From Mycobacterium stomatepiae (GTDB lineage Bacteria; Actinomycetota; Actinomycetes; Mycobacteriales; Mycobacteriaceae): DNA of 64,000 nt. Below, piece after piece: positions 19,283 through 27,566 of this stretch. The stretch covers positions 372,001-436,000 of the forward strand of contig NZ_AP022587.1 in the NCBI RefSeq assembly GCF_010731715.1, read 5' to 3'. How positions within the stretch are numbered: position 1 is the stretch's first letter; each line of letters opens with the position of its first letter. Under the pieces are notes generated by a model that saw nothing but the letters and a program-made list of their open reading frames with translations, did not search any database and was not told where the DNA came from. A program made the translations under genes and the position numbers.

Positions 19283-20466
19283 GTGGCCGACGTCGACGCG
19301 AATCTAACTGCCAGGTATCCGGGCGACCTTCGATGCGGATCACAGCCGATTCACACCGTTTACGTCAGCGCGGCCGAAGGGCGCGCTGATCTCGTTGAGT
19401 TGTGGGGACATCGGGCGCGGAGCCTGGCCGAGGTTCATCTGGATCTGCTGACAGAACTGGATACTCATGGCGTACTACCGAGCGTGCTCAACGTGTTGGC
19501 AGACAGGCCGATACAGGACCTGCGTCTGGACTTCGAAGACGGCTATCCCAATCGTTCCGACAGGGGCGAAGACCGTGACGCGCGTTCGGCAGGAGCCATC
19601 CTGGCAGCGTTTGCATCCGGTACCGGTGCTGTCGCGTGCGGCATTCGCATCAAAGGCATTACCTCTGCCGAGTTTCGGCGCAGCCTGCGAACGCTGGAGC
19701 TCGTCTTGGATGGCGCCGGTGGTCTACCTAAGGGTTTCGTCTTCACGATCCCTAAACTTCGTGCCGAACAACAGGTTCGGGCCGCGGTATTGCTCTGCGA
19801 AGAACTTGAGTCGGCGCATGGGCTGCCGGAAGGGTCCATGCGCTTCGAGCTGCAGATTGAAAGCCCGCAAGCGGTGATCGCCGCCGATGGCACGATACTT
19901 GTTGCAAAAGCAATCGGAATATCTGAGTCACGTTGCAGTGCACTGCATTACGGTGCATACGACTATAGTGCCGCTTGCGGTATCGCCTCGCCTTTTCAGT
20001 CATTGGATCACCCGATTGCCCATCATGCGAAAGCCGTGATGTCGGTCGCGGCCGCGCAAACCGGGGTGTGGGTATGTGACGGCTCTACCCAGGTGGTGCC
20101 TGAGGGGTCTTACCAGCACCAGCAGACCGCATTGCGACACCATTACGACCTGGTGACCCAGTCGCTGTCCCGGGGCTACTACCAGGGCTGGGACCTGCAC
20201 CCTGGCCACTTGATTACCCGATGGCTGCAACATTTGGCTTCTACCGCAGCATCTTGGAAACCGCGGCGCCCCGGTTAGAGGCGTACCTGCATCGTAAGAG
20301 GGGGGCGGTGATCGACGAGCCGGCAACTGCGGCCGCATTGGCGTCCAGCGTCATACGCGGGATGGGTTGCGGGGCGTTCAGCAAAGATGACATAACCGAA
20401 CTGGCGCCCAATTGCGACTCCGACACTCTGCTTCGCTTGCTGGAACGTCGGATCGAGCGGTCATGA
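19283..20466 (+). pseudogene. HpcH/HpaI-aldolase / citrate-lyase-beta-like protein, frameshifted
   Basis: GTG 19283 opens a lyase-like protein: PIHTVYVSAAEG near the start, metal-site segment LRLDFEDGYPNRSDRGED, RIKGI, and FELQIESPQAVIAADG. The frame runs out near 20278. The homologous continuation, ATFGFYRSILETAAPRLEAYL to LLRLLERRIERS, is in another frame from about 20228 to a TGA at 20464-20466. One missing G in CTG(G)CAACA would restore WLATFGFY. The restored protein is about 394 residues. It heads the allantoin cluster and may handle ureidoglycolate or glyoxylate, but this is inference. The stop overlaps the allantoicase start. Confidence 0.72.
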
Positions 20467-21476
20467 TCGCGCAGTTTGATCCCGAGTCGCTCCCGGGTTT
20501 CACGGCGCTACCCGACCTGGCGCTGCGTTCCCTGGGCGGGGCAGTGATCTGGGCTAGCGACGAGTTCTTCGCGGAAAAAGAGAAACTGATCGTTGCGGAG
20601 CCGGCGGTCTATCGAACAGCCACTTTCGGTCATAAGGGGCAAATCTATGACGGATGGGAAACGCGCAGGCGCCGCGATCACGGCTACGACCAGGCGATAG
20701 TACGTCTGGGGGTTCCTGGTGTTGTCCGGGGAGTGGTGGTCGACACCGCCTGGTTCAAGGGCAACTACCCTCCGGAGGTATCCGTGGAGGCGACGGTGGT
20801 TGATGGCTACCCCCCGGCTGCAGTTATTGCGGCACATAGCAAGTGGGAGTATCTGCTACCCCGCGTGAAGGTATCGGGTGACACTCAGAACTTTTTCGAG
20901 GTCAGTTCAGACAAGCGGTGGACCCACGTGCGGCTCAACATCTACCCGGATGGTGGGGTTGCCCGCTTCCGGGTGCACGGCGAAGGCCGCCCCGATCGGA
21001 GGTTGCTTGGCCTGGGAGCTTTTGATCTGGCTGCCTTGGAGAATGGTGGGCTGATAACCGGCTGCTCCAATCGCTTCTACAGCGCGCCCCAAAACCTGTT
21101 GTTTCCAGGTAGTGCCCGTGTGATGGGCGAGGGCTGGGAGACTGCGCGGCGCCGTGACGGCGGCAACGACTGGGTGCAGGTGCGACTCGCTGGTGAGGGT
21201 GTGGTCCGGGTCGCCGAGATCGACACGTCGCATTTCCTTGGCAACAGCCCCGCGCAGGCCGCTCTGACCGGTCGTGGTCCATCGCGCACTTGGGTGCCCT
21301 TGCTGGCTCGCACGGATCTCCTGCCCGACACCCGGCATCGATTCGAAGTAACCGGTTCTTACCCGGTCACCGAGGTGCGGCTTGATATCTACCCCGACGG
21401 CGGCCTGGCCAGGCTACGGCTGTTCGGCGAATTAACCGCAGCTGGACGCAGCAATGTCGAACGTTACTGGGGATAG
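20463..21476 (+). CDS. alc: Allantoicase
   Basis: This 337-residue enzyme hydrolyses allantoate to ureidoglycolate and urea. It shows the two-repeat structure of the family. Repeat one runs from LGGAVIWASDEFFAEKEKL through YDGWETRRRRDHGYDQAIVRLG and DTAWFKGNYP. Repeat two has GEGWETARRRDGGNDWVQVRL and DTSHFLGNSP. Each repeat ends with LNIYPDGGVARFRVHGE or LDIYPDGGLARLRLFGE. ATG 20463 overlaps the lyase stop. The frame is intact. It is the most diagnostic gene of the cluster. Confidence 0.95.
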   Translation: MIAQFDPESLPGFTALPDLALRSLGGAVIWASDEFFAEKEKLIVAEPAVYRTATFGHKGQIYDGWETRRRRDHGYDQAIVRLGVPGVVRGVVVDTAWFKGNYPPEVSVEATVVDGYPPAAVIAAHSKWEYLLPRVKVSGDTQNFFEVSSDKRWTHVRLNIYPDGGVARFRVHGEGRPDRRLLGLGAFDLAALENGGLITGCSNRFYSAPQNLLFPGSARVMGEGWETARRRDGGNDWVQVRLAGEGVVRVAEIDTSHFLGNSPAQAALTGRGPSRTWVPLLARTDLLPDTRHRFEVTGSYPVTEVRLDIYPDGGLARLRLFGELTAAGRSNVERYWG

Positions 21477-21486
21477 TGCGGGCGCC

Positions 21487-22419
21487 GTGACGGAAACGGT
21501 TCGCGACATGATCGGCTATGGGCCGACGCCCCCCGACCCGCAGTGGCCGGGCAACGCCCACATCGCGGTCCAGTTCGTACTCAATTACGAAGAGGGCGCT
21601 GAGAGCAACGTGCTTGACGGGTCGGCGGGCTCGGAAACGTTTCTGTCCGAAATGGTTCCGGTCGAAGCGTTTCCGAACAGGCACATGAGTATGGAATCGC
21701 TGTACGAATACGGATCGCGGGCCGGGTTGTGGCGAGTATTGCGGGTATTCGAACGGCGAGAGCTGCCATTGACCATCTTCGCTGTCGCCCGGGCGATGCA
21801 GCGCAATGGCGAAGCGGTCGCTGCGTTCCGCGAGTTGGGTCATGAGATTGCCTGTCACGGGTTGGCATGGCAGTCCTACCAACTGATCCCACCCGAGGTC
21901 GAGCGTGAACACATGGCGCAGGCTGTCGAAATCTTGCGGGAATTGACTGGGGCGGCCCCACTTGGCTGGTACACCGGCCGTGACTCCCCGCAGACCCGGC
22001 AGTTGCTGGTCGAACACGGCGGGTTTCTCTACGACTCAGACTCATACGCCGACGACTTGCCGTATTGGATGCCGATGGTGGACCGCGGCATCCGTATCGA
22101 CCACTTGGTGGTTCCGTACACGTTGGACACCAATGATATGCGGTTTGCCTCCCCGGCCGGATTTGCTAGCGGTGAACAGTTTTTTGTACATCTACGTGAC
22201 GCATTCGACTGCCTCTATGCAGAAGGGCAGGCAGGCGCCGCCAAAATGCTGTCGGTCGGCCTGCACTGCAGGTTGGTGGGTCGCCCGGCACGAACAGTCG
22301 CGTTAGAACGCTTCCTCGACCACGTGCAATCGCACTCGGATGTTTGGATCACCAAACGTATTGATATCGCCAATCATTGGCGGCGTGTGCATCCGCCATG
22401 CGACGGGTCTCGGCTGTGA
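21487..22419 (+). CDS. puuE: PuuE-type allantoinase (polysaccharide-deacetylase fold)
   Basis: This metal-independent allantoinase has a polysaccharide-deacetylase fold and opens the ring of allantoin to allantoate. VRDMIGYGPTPPDPQWPG and AVQFVLNYEEGAESN are the family N-terminus; GHEIACHGLAWQSYQ and GWYTGRDSPQTRQLL follow. GTG 21487 gives 310 residues, close to known PuuE; an in-frame ATG at 21454, overlapping allantoicase, is possible. It acts directly upstream of allantoicase in the pathway. Confidence 0.9.
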   Translation: MTETVRDMIGYGPTPPDPQWPGNAHIAVQFVLNYEEGAESNVLDGSAGSETFLSEMVPVEAFPNRHMSMESLYEYGSRAGLWRVLRVFERRELPLTIFAVARAMQRNGEAVAAFRELGHEIACHGLAWQSYQLIPPEVEREHMAQAVEILRELTGAAPLGWYTGRDSPQTRQLLVEHGGFLYDSDSYADDLPYWMPMVDRGIRIDHLVVPYTLDTNDMRFASPAGFASGEQFFVHLRDAFDCLYAEGQAGAAKMLSVGLHCRLVGRPARTVALERFLDHVQSHSDVWITKRIDIANHWRRVHPPCDGSRL

Positions 22420-22450
22420 AACTGCCAACCACAAGGAGGTTCTCAAGCCG

Positions 22451-23986
22451 ATGCGGGTAACTGAGACCGTCACTAAGAACGCATCGCCCGGGACCGCTGC
22501 CGGTGCCGGCGACTTGGTACACACCGCGGACGATCCGAATGCGAGAGGACCGGTTAAGCCGGGCTACGATCCGCGCCTAACCAACGGGGACTTGGTGCCG
22601 CTGCCCGAGCAAAAGTGGGGCTCATATCAGATCTTCGCGTTCTGGATGTCGGACGTGCACAGCGTGGGCGGCTACGTTACCGCGGGTAGCTTGTTCACCT
22701 TGGGCTTGTCGAGTTGGCAGGTGCTGGCTTGCCTGGTGACCGGCATCGCTATCGTCAACGTGCTGTGCAATCTCGTGGCCAAGCCCAGTCAACGGGCGGC
22801 GGTACCCTATGCAGTGATCTGCCGCAGTGTTTTTGGTGTGCGGGGCGCAAATATCCCGGCGTTCATCCGCGGGTTGGTCGCGACGGCGTGGTACGGCATA
22901 CAGACCTACCTGGCATCGTCAGCGTTGAATATTGTGCTGCTGAAGCTCTTTCCAGCGCTTGCCGCGATCGATGACCTACGTGGGCACGGCTTTGTGGGGC
23001 TGCCGTTGCTGGGTTGGATCAGCTTTATGGTGTTGTGGAGCATGCAAGCTGCGGTCTTTTGGCGCGGCATGGAATCCATCCGCCGGTTCATTGACTTCTG
23101 TGGACCCGCGGTATACGTCGTGATGGTGCTGTTGTGTGCATACCTTCTCTACCGGTCGCATTGGCACGTCGGATTCGATCTGGGTGGCACGAAGAACGGA
23201 AGCACCGTTGCGGTAATGGCTGGAGCCGTCGCGCTGGTGGTGTCCTACTTCTCCGGTCCGATGCTCAATTTCGGTGACTTCTCCCGCTACGGAAGCAGTT
23301 TTTACGCGGTGCGGAAGGGCAATTTCCTGGGGTTGCCGGTGAACTTTCTAGTGTTCACGCTACTCGTGCTTTTCACCACGGCAGCCACGGTGCCGGTCTT
23401 CGGTGAACTAATCACCGACCCGGTGCAGACTGTTGCGCGCATCGATAGCACCACGGCAATCGTGTTGGGTGCGTTGACCTTCACGATCGCCACTATCGGT
23501 ATCAACATCGTCGCCAACTTCATCAGTCCGGCGTTCGATTTCTCCAATATCCGCCCACAGCTGATCAGCTGGCGTGCCGGTGGCATGATCGCCGCGATCG
23601 GTTCGGTGCTCATCACGCCGTGGAACCTCTACAACAACCCGGAGGTCATCCACTACACCCTGGAGTCGTTGGGAGCGTTCATCGGTCCGCTGTTCGGCGT
23701 TCTCATCGCACACTACTACCTGGTGCACAAGCAGAAGATAGTCGTTGACGACTTATTTTCGATGAGCGCCGACGCGACGTATTGGTACCGCAAGGGGTAC
23801 AACCCCGCGGCGCTGGTGGCCACTGTGCTCGGTGCGATCGCCTCTATCATTCCGGTGCTGGCCAACAACATTGGCGGAGTCCATGCGCTCGCCCAATACA
23901 GTTGGTTCGTTGGAGCTGGGCTAGCTCTCGGGGTCTACTACGTGCTGGCCACTCGCGGCAACCTGAAGGTGCCGTCCCCGTCATGA
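22451..23986 (+). CDS. NCS1-family allantoin/hydantoin transporter
   Basis: This 511-residue permease of the nucleobase-cation-symport-1 family (Mhp1, PucI, cytosine permeases) probably imports allantoin. An AAGGAGG ribosome site sits 10 bases before ATG 22451. The soluble N-terminus leads to PLPEQKWGSYQIFAFWMSDV, then about 12 membrane helices. Conserved parts include GANIPAFIRGLVATAWYGIQTYL, GPMLNFGDFSRYG and NFISPAFDFSNIRPQLISWR. Substrate is inferred from neighbours. Its stop overlaps the racemase start (ATGA). Confidence 0.88.
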   Translation: MRVTETVTKNASPGTAAGAGDLVHTADDPNARGPVKPGYDPRLTNGDLVPLPEQKWGSYQIFAFWMSDVHSVGGYVTAGSLFTLGLSSWQVLACLVTGIAIVNVLCNLVAKPSQRAAVPYAVICRSVFGVRGANIPAFIRGLVATAWYGIQTYLASSALNIVLLKLFPALAAIDDLRGHGFVGLPLLGWISFMVLWSMQAAVFWRGMESIRRFIDFCGPAVYVVMVLLCAYLLYRSHWHVGFDLGGTKNGSTVAVMAGAVALVVSYFSGPMLNFGDFSRYGSSFYAVRKGNFLGLPVNFLVFTLLVLFTTAATVPVFGELITDPVQTVARIDSTTAIVLGALTFTIATIGINIVANFISPAFDFSNIRPQLISWRAGGMIAAIGSVLITPWNLYNNPEVIHYTLESLGAFIGPLFGVLIAHYYLVHKQKIVVDDLFSMSADATYWYRKGYNPAALVATVLGAIASIIPVLANNIGGVHALAQYSWFVGAGLALGVYYVLATRGNLKVPSPS

Positions 23987-24771
23987 GTCGAATCTGGTTG
24001 ATCAATCCGAACAGTACCCGCGAAATGACTCAGCGCATTGCGGCCTGCGCCCAGGCAGTGGCCGGCACCGATACTGAAATAACCGGCATCACATCGCAAT
24101 CCGGCCCGCCTTCGATCCAGAGCTACCGCGATAGCGGGATGAGCGTCGCCGGTGTCCTGGCTGCGGTGGCCGACGGTGAGCGCAACGGTGTCGACGGCTA
24201 TGTGCTGGCCTGCTTCGGTGACCCCGGCTTAGACGGCGCTCGCGAAATTGCCAGGGGGCCGGTGACTGGCATCGCTGAAGCTGCCATGCAAACAGCGAGT
24301 CACCTTGGACGCGGGTTCAGCGTCGTAACTTCCCTTGCCCGCACGATCGGGCAGTCTATTGATCTTGCGGAACGTTATGGAATGCAACGGTTCTGCCGTG
24401 GAGTCCATGCCTGTGATATCCCCGTGTTGGCCTTGGACGGTGCAGCGGATGCATGCGCAAGGGTGACCGAGGTCTGCCGAGAGGCTCTGCGATCCGATGG
24501 TTCTGATGTCATCGTCCTCGGGTGCGCAGGGATGGCGGAGATGTGTACGCCGATTGCCACGGAGCTTGGAATCCCCGTCGTCGACGGCGTCACAACTGCG
24601 ACCTTGACCGTGCAATCATTGATCACTCTCGGGTTGGGCACCTCCAAGTATGGCGGGTACGCGTACCCGCCAGGTATTGCACAAGCTAGTAATAGAATGA
24701 TATGTTCCGCCGGAACATATATGATCAACCAAGCTCCTGGTTGCGTGCGGAGCCTTTCTTCTGAGGTGTGA
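23983..24771 (+). CDS. Allantoin/hydantoin racemase (Asp/Glu racemase family)
   Basis: This 262-residue racemase of the HpxA/hydantoin-racemase group interconverts allantoin enantiomers. WLINPNSTREMTQRI is the N-terminal signature. The catalytic cysteines are those in LACFGDPGLDGAREI and VLGCAGMAEMC. The core ends near LGLGTSKYGGYAYPP; the last 25 or so residues look like non-family sequence. That tail overlaps a perfect 21-bp palindrome at 24700-24720, so the true 3' boundary may once have been earlier. Sampled G+C is about 52-60 percent here. Confidence 0.87.
   Translation: MSRIWLINPNSTREMTQRIAACAQAVAGTDTEITGITSQSGPPSIQSYRDSGMSVAGVLAAVADGERNGVDGYVLACFGDPGLDGAREIARGPVTGIAEAAMQTASHLGRGFSVVTSLARTIGQSIDLAERYGMQRFCRGVHACDIPVLALDGAADACARVTEVCREALRSDGSDVIVLGCAGMAEMCTPIATELGIPVVDGVTTATLTVQSLITLGLGTSKYGGYAYPPGIAQASNRMICSAGTYMINQAPGCVRSLSSEV
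24700..24720. promoter_or_regulatory. Perfect 21-bp palindrome at end of racemase gene
   Basis: ATATGTTCCG-C-CGGAACATAT has perfect 10-bp arms around one base. It lies in the non-conserved tail of the racemase frame. There is no T-run after it, so it looks more like a protein-binding site than a terminator. The TTCC...GGAA core is a type used by IclR-like regulators, but no such gene is in the window. Confidence 0.45.
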
Positions 24772-24990
24772 AAAGCCGTGTTAGACAAGCGGTGTTAAGG
24801 GCGAGCCGCAGCTGTGACGCGCGCTTCGCTGGGTGTGGATCCGTGGTGGTGGTGACGCGTCGCTTACCTAATTGAAACGTTGAGAAGCGGACCTGTAGCA
24901 ATAGTCTCCTAGGGTTACTGTTCATATCGGTTGATATAGCGCATATTTCGTTCAATCGCGCGCTGCACCGACTGAACTGACAAGGAGATC

Positions 24991-26157
24991 ATGGACTTCT
25001 ATTTGCTACCGCCGGAGATTAACTCGGCGAGAATTGTTGCGGGCCCGGGAGCGGCGCCGATGTTCGCCGCGTCGCTGGCGTGGCGGGGGATTGCTGAGCA
25101 GTTGCGGTCTGCGGCGGCTTCTCATCGTGCGACGGTCAGGACTCTCATTGACGTTGCGTGGCAGGGGCCTTCAGCGGTTGCGATGGCTGCCGCGGCGGCG
25201 TCCCTAGTGCTGTGGATGGACACCGCTGCAACTGGTGCTGAGGAGACCGCTACAGCGGCCGCGAGTGCGGCGGCGGCGTATCAGACGGCGGTGACGGAAA
25301 TGGTTCCTCCCGAAGCGATTACGGATAATCGGGTGCGGCTGGCCGCATTGGTTGCGGGCAACCTGCTGGGTCAAAACGCGGCGGCGATCGCCGCGACAAG
25401 CATTGAGTACGAAGAGATGTGGGCTCAGGATATTGTCGCGATGTCGGGCTATGCGCAAACTTCGCTGGCGGCTACGCAGCTGACTCCGTTCGAGACACCG
25501 CGCCACGTGGTTGATCCAAGCAAGTTGGCGGATCGCGCTCTGAAGGACGCCAAAGACACAGAGCCCCAAAAGCATCCGATTTGGTGGCTGATGAATACGA
25601 ACTTCGTTGACGCCGCGATCGGATCCGCGGCTTATACGCCGGGGGCCACGGTGGGACCCTTTTTTGGCCTGATGGGCAGCATCGCGAGTATTGCTGGGGT
25701 GATGCAAGCCGAGGGTGCTCCGGCATTGGCTAATCCGTTGGCGGGGGTGCCGGCCCTTGGTGGGTTGGGACGTCTGGGGGTGGCGGCCGGTTTGGGGCAG
25801 GCGGGCAGGCTCGGTCGGATATCGGTGCCGCCAAGCTGGGCTAACGCCGCGGCAGTGACGCAACCGTTGGCGTCGGCATTAGGGAAGACACCACTGGTTA
25901 GCCCCGGGTCGATGACGGCTGCAGGACTGCCTCCCGCTCCCTTGAGTGGGCTCGGTGGCCACGGTTGCAAGAGTTGCAGTGCTCCGAAGTATGGATTCAG
26001 GCCGCTGGTAATGGCGCGCCCACATGACGCCGGCTCGGACGATTGGCAACCGTTACCGCGCGTTGCGACTGCCACGTCGCAACCCGGCCTCGCCGATTGG
26101 CACGGGTCTAGCTCCGGGCACAACCGATCGCATCGAGCCGATGCTCAACGCGCTTGA
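24991..26157 (+). CDS. PPE-SVP family protein
   Basis: This 388-residue mycobacterial PPE protein is probably a type VII secretion substrate. It begins MDFYLLPPEINSARI (PPE at residues 8-10), has the WxG motif WQGPSA near residue 52, and the subfamily motif SVPPSWANA near residue 272. KYGFRPLVMARP, where SVP proteins normally end, is followed by about 40 extra residues with no PPE character that overlap the convergent DUF3349 gene. No PE partner or esx gene is adjacent. An AGGAG site precedes ATG 24991. GC is lower than average at the upstream junction. Confidence 0.92.
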   Translation: MDFYLLPPEINSARIVAGPGAAPMFAASLAWRGIAEQLRSAAASHRATVRTLIDVAWQGPSAVAMAAAAASLVLWMDTAATGAEETATAAASAAAAYQTAVTEMVPPEAITDNRVRLAALVAGNLLGQNAAAIAATSIEYEEMWAQDIVAMSGYAQTSLAATQLTPFETPRHVVDPSKLADRALKDAKDTEPQKHPIWWLMNTNFVDAAIGSAAYTPGATVGPFFGLMGSIASIAGVMQAEGAPALANPLAGVPALGGLGRLGVAAGLGQAGRLGRISVPPSWANAAAVTQPLASALGKTPLVSPGSMTAAGLPPAPLSGLGGHGCKSCSAPKYGFRPLVMARPHDAGSDDWQPLPRVATATSQPGLADWHGSSSGHNRSHRADAQRA

Positions 26158-26395
26158 TGTCGTCAAACGAGGGCATCGCGTTGGTGATCCGAAAGATTGC
26201 GACTCCGATATCGACGGAGCTGACCGGGGCCGGCCGCCGGTCCACGAATTCGCGTGTGATGGTCACGATTTCGTCATCGGTCACCCGGCGGCGCAGCAGC
26301 GCCACCAGCGGCAGATATCCGGTCGCCGGCATACCGGTCGGGTAGCCGGCGCGCAGAAACGCGACAGCCCTCGACGCCAGATCCGTCATCCCCAT
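26108..26395 (-). CDS. DUF3349 protein
   Basis: This 95-residue mycobacterial DUF3349 protein is of the Rv0543c type. It shows the family pattern: a short helix (DLASRAVAFLRAGYPTGMP), YLPLVALLRRRVTDDEIVTI, then DIGVAIFRITNAMPSFDDIKRVEHRL. It starts at ATG 26395 (or 26389). Its 3' end overlaps the PPE gene by 50 bp on the opposite strand. Function unknown; no operon partner. Confidence 0.82.
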   Translation of the reverse strand: MGMTDLASRAVAFLRAGYPTGMPATGYLPLVALLRRRVTDDEIVTITREFVDRRPAPVSSVDIGVAIFRITNAMPSFDDIKRVEHRLDAIGCARS

Positions 26396-26586
26396 GACTC
26401 CACCTCGTTAACCGCAGCGCGTGAAGCGCTCCCAGTAAGGTAGCAGTGACCACGTCGTTTGTGCGTAAGGCAACGTATTCCTAACACAGATGATTTAGAT
26501 CTTTGCGAATCATTGACGCCCGCCCGCGCCGCATCCCGGGCGCGCCGATCACGAATTTTGGCCGCCAGCGTTCCTAGTATTGCCGC

Positions 26587-27417
26587 GTGACGGATCGCTA
26601 CGGAACCGACGTCCTGGCCACCGGACGGCGCAAACCGCGCTCGACTGAACATCCCGCTGACCTGGGTCTCGTCGTCGAGGACGCCGAGACCGGTTACGTG
26701 GGCGCGGTCGTCAGGGTCGAGTACGGACGGGTCGACCTGGAGGATCGGCACGGCCACGTCCGTGGCTTTCCGCTGGGTCCCGGTTACCTGCTAGAGGGCC
26801 GTCCGGTGATCCTCACCGAGCCGCGCCGGGCGCCGGCTGCTGCCGGCCGTACCGCCTCGGGTTCCGTTGCGGTACCGGGTGCGCGCGCCCGAGTCGCGCG
26901 CGCCAGCCGGATCTACGTCGAGGGCCGCCACGACGCGGAACTCATCGCGCAGGTCTGGGGTGATGACCTGCGCATCGAGGGTGTGGTCGTCGAGCACCTC
27001 GGTGGCGTAGACGACCTGGTGGGCATCGTGGCGGAGTTCGCTCCCGGGCCGGGGCGTCGACTCGGTGTGCTCGTCGATCACCTTGTCTCGGGATCGAAAG
27101 AGGCACGGATCGCCGAGGCCGTGCGCCGGGGGCCAGGCGGGCCCGACACCCTGGTCGTCGGACACCCCTACGTCGACATCTGGCAGGCGGTAAAGCCGCA
27201 GCGGCTCGGCCTGGCCGCCTGGCCCGAGGTGCCGCGGCACATCGAATGGAAGCACGGCGTCTGCCAGGCACTTCGCCTCCCGCACGCCAGCCAGGCCGAC
27301 ATCGCCCGGGCGTGGCAGCGCATCCGGTCGCGGGTGCGCGATTGGAACGACCTGGAACCCGCGCTGATCAGCAAGGTCGAAGAACTCATCGACTTCGTGA
27401 CCGAGCCCGGCCGCTGA
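26587..27417 (+). CDS. DUF3097 protein
   Basis: This 276-residue actinobacterial DUF3097 protein begins MTDRYGTDVLATGRRKPRSTEHP. A central segment IYVEGRHDAELIAQVWGDDL resembles a Toprim-like acidic motif, and DHLVSGSKEARIAEAV and HPYVDIWQAVKPQRLGL are well ordered. Function is unknown; a nucleic-acid role is only suggested by the Toprim-like motif. GTG 26587 is the start, after a gap of about 190 bp. A strong hairpin follows its stop, so it is probably monocistronic. Confidence 0.82.
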   Translation: MTDRYGTDVLATGRRKPRSTEHPADLGLVVEDAETGYVGAVVRVEYGRVDLEDRHGHVRGFPLGPGYLLEGRPVILTEPRRAPAAAGRTASGSVAVPGARARVARASRIYVEGRHDAELIAQVWGDDLRIEGVVVEHLGGVDDLVGIVAEFAPGPGRRLGVLVDHLVSGSKEARIAEAVRRGPGGPDTLVVGHPYVDIWQAVKPQRLGLAAWPEVPRHIEWKHGVCQALRLPHASQADIARAWQRIRSRVRDWNDLEPALISKVEELIDFVTEPGR

Positions 27418-27459
27418 CCTACTTCGGCCCGGTTGACCGGCTGGGAAGAGCCGGCGCCG

Positions 27460-27477
27460 CGGAGCGGAGCCGCTCCG
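27460..27477 (+). terminator. Hairpin after DUF3097 gene
   Basis: CGGAGCGG and CCGCTCCG form an 8-bp GC stem with a 2-base apex, 43 bp after the DUF3097 stop and before the iron-regulated promoter of efeU. No U-tract follows, as is common in mycobacteria. Confidence 0.5.
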
Positions 27478-27515
27478 GCCATCACCGGCGAGCAGGGCTT
27501 ATTCGCGGCAGAAAG

Positions 27516-27534
27516 TTAGGGTAGGCTAAGTCGA
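27516..27534. promoter_or_regulatory. IdeR-type iron box upstream of efeU
   Basis: TTAGGGTAGGCTAAGTCGA matches the 19-bp mycobacterial IdeR consensus TTAGGTTAGGCTAACCTAA at 14 positions, with the core TAGGCTAA intact. It lies 33 bp before the preferred efeU start (27567). Iron-bound IdeR would repress the efeUOB operon here. Confidence 0.72.
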
Positions 27535-27566
27535 ACGTCGTGATCCACGGGATGGGAATCGGACGC

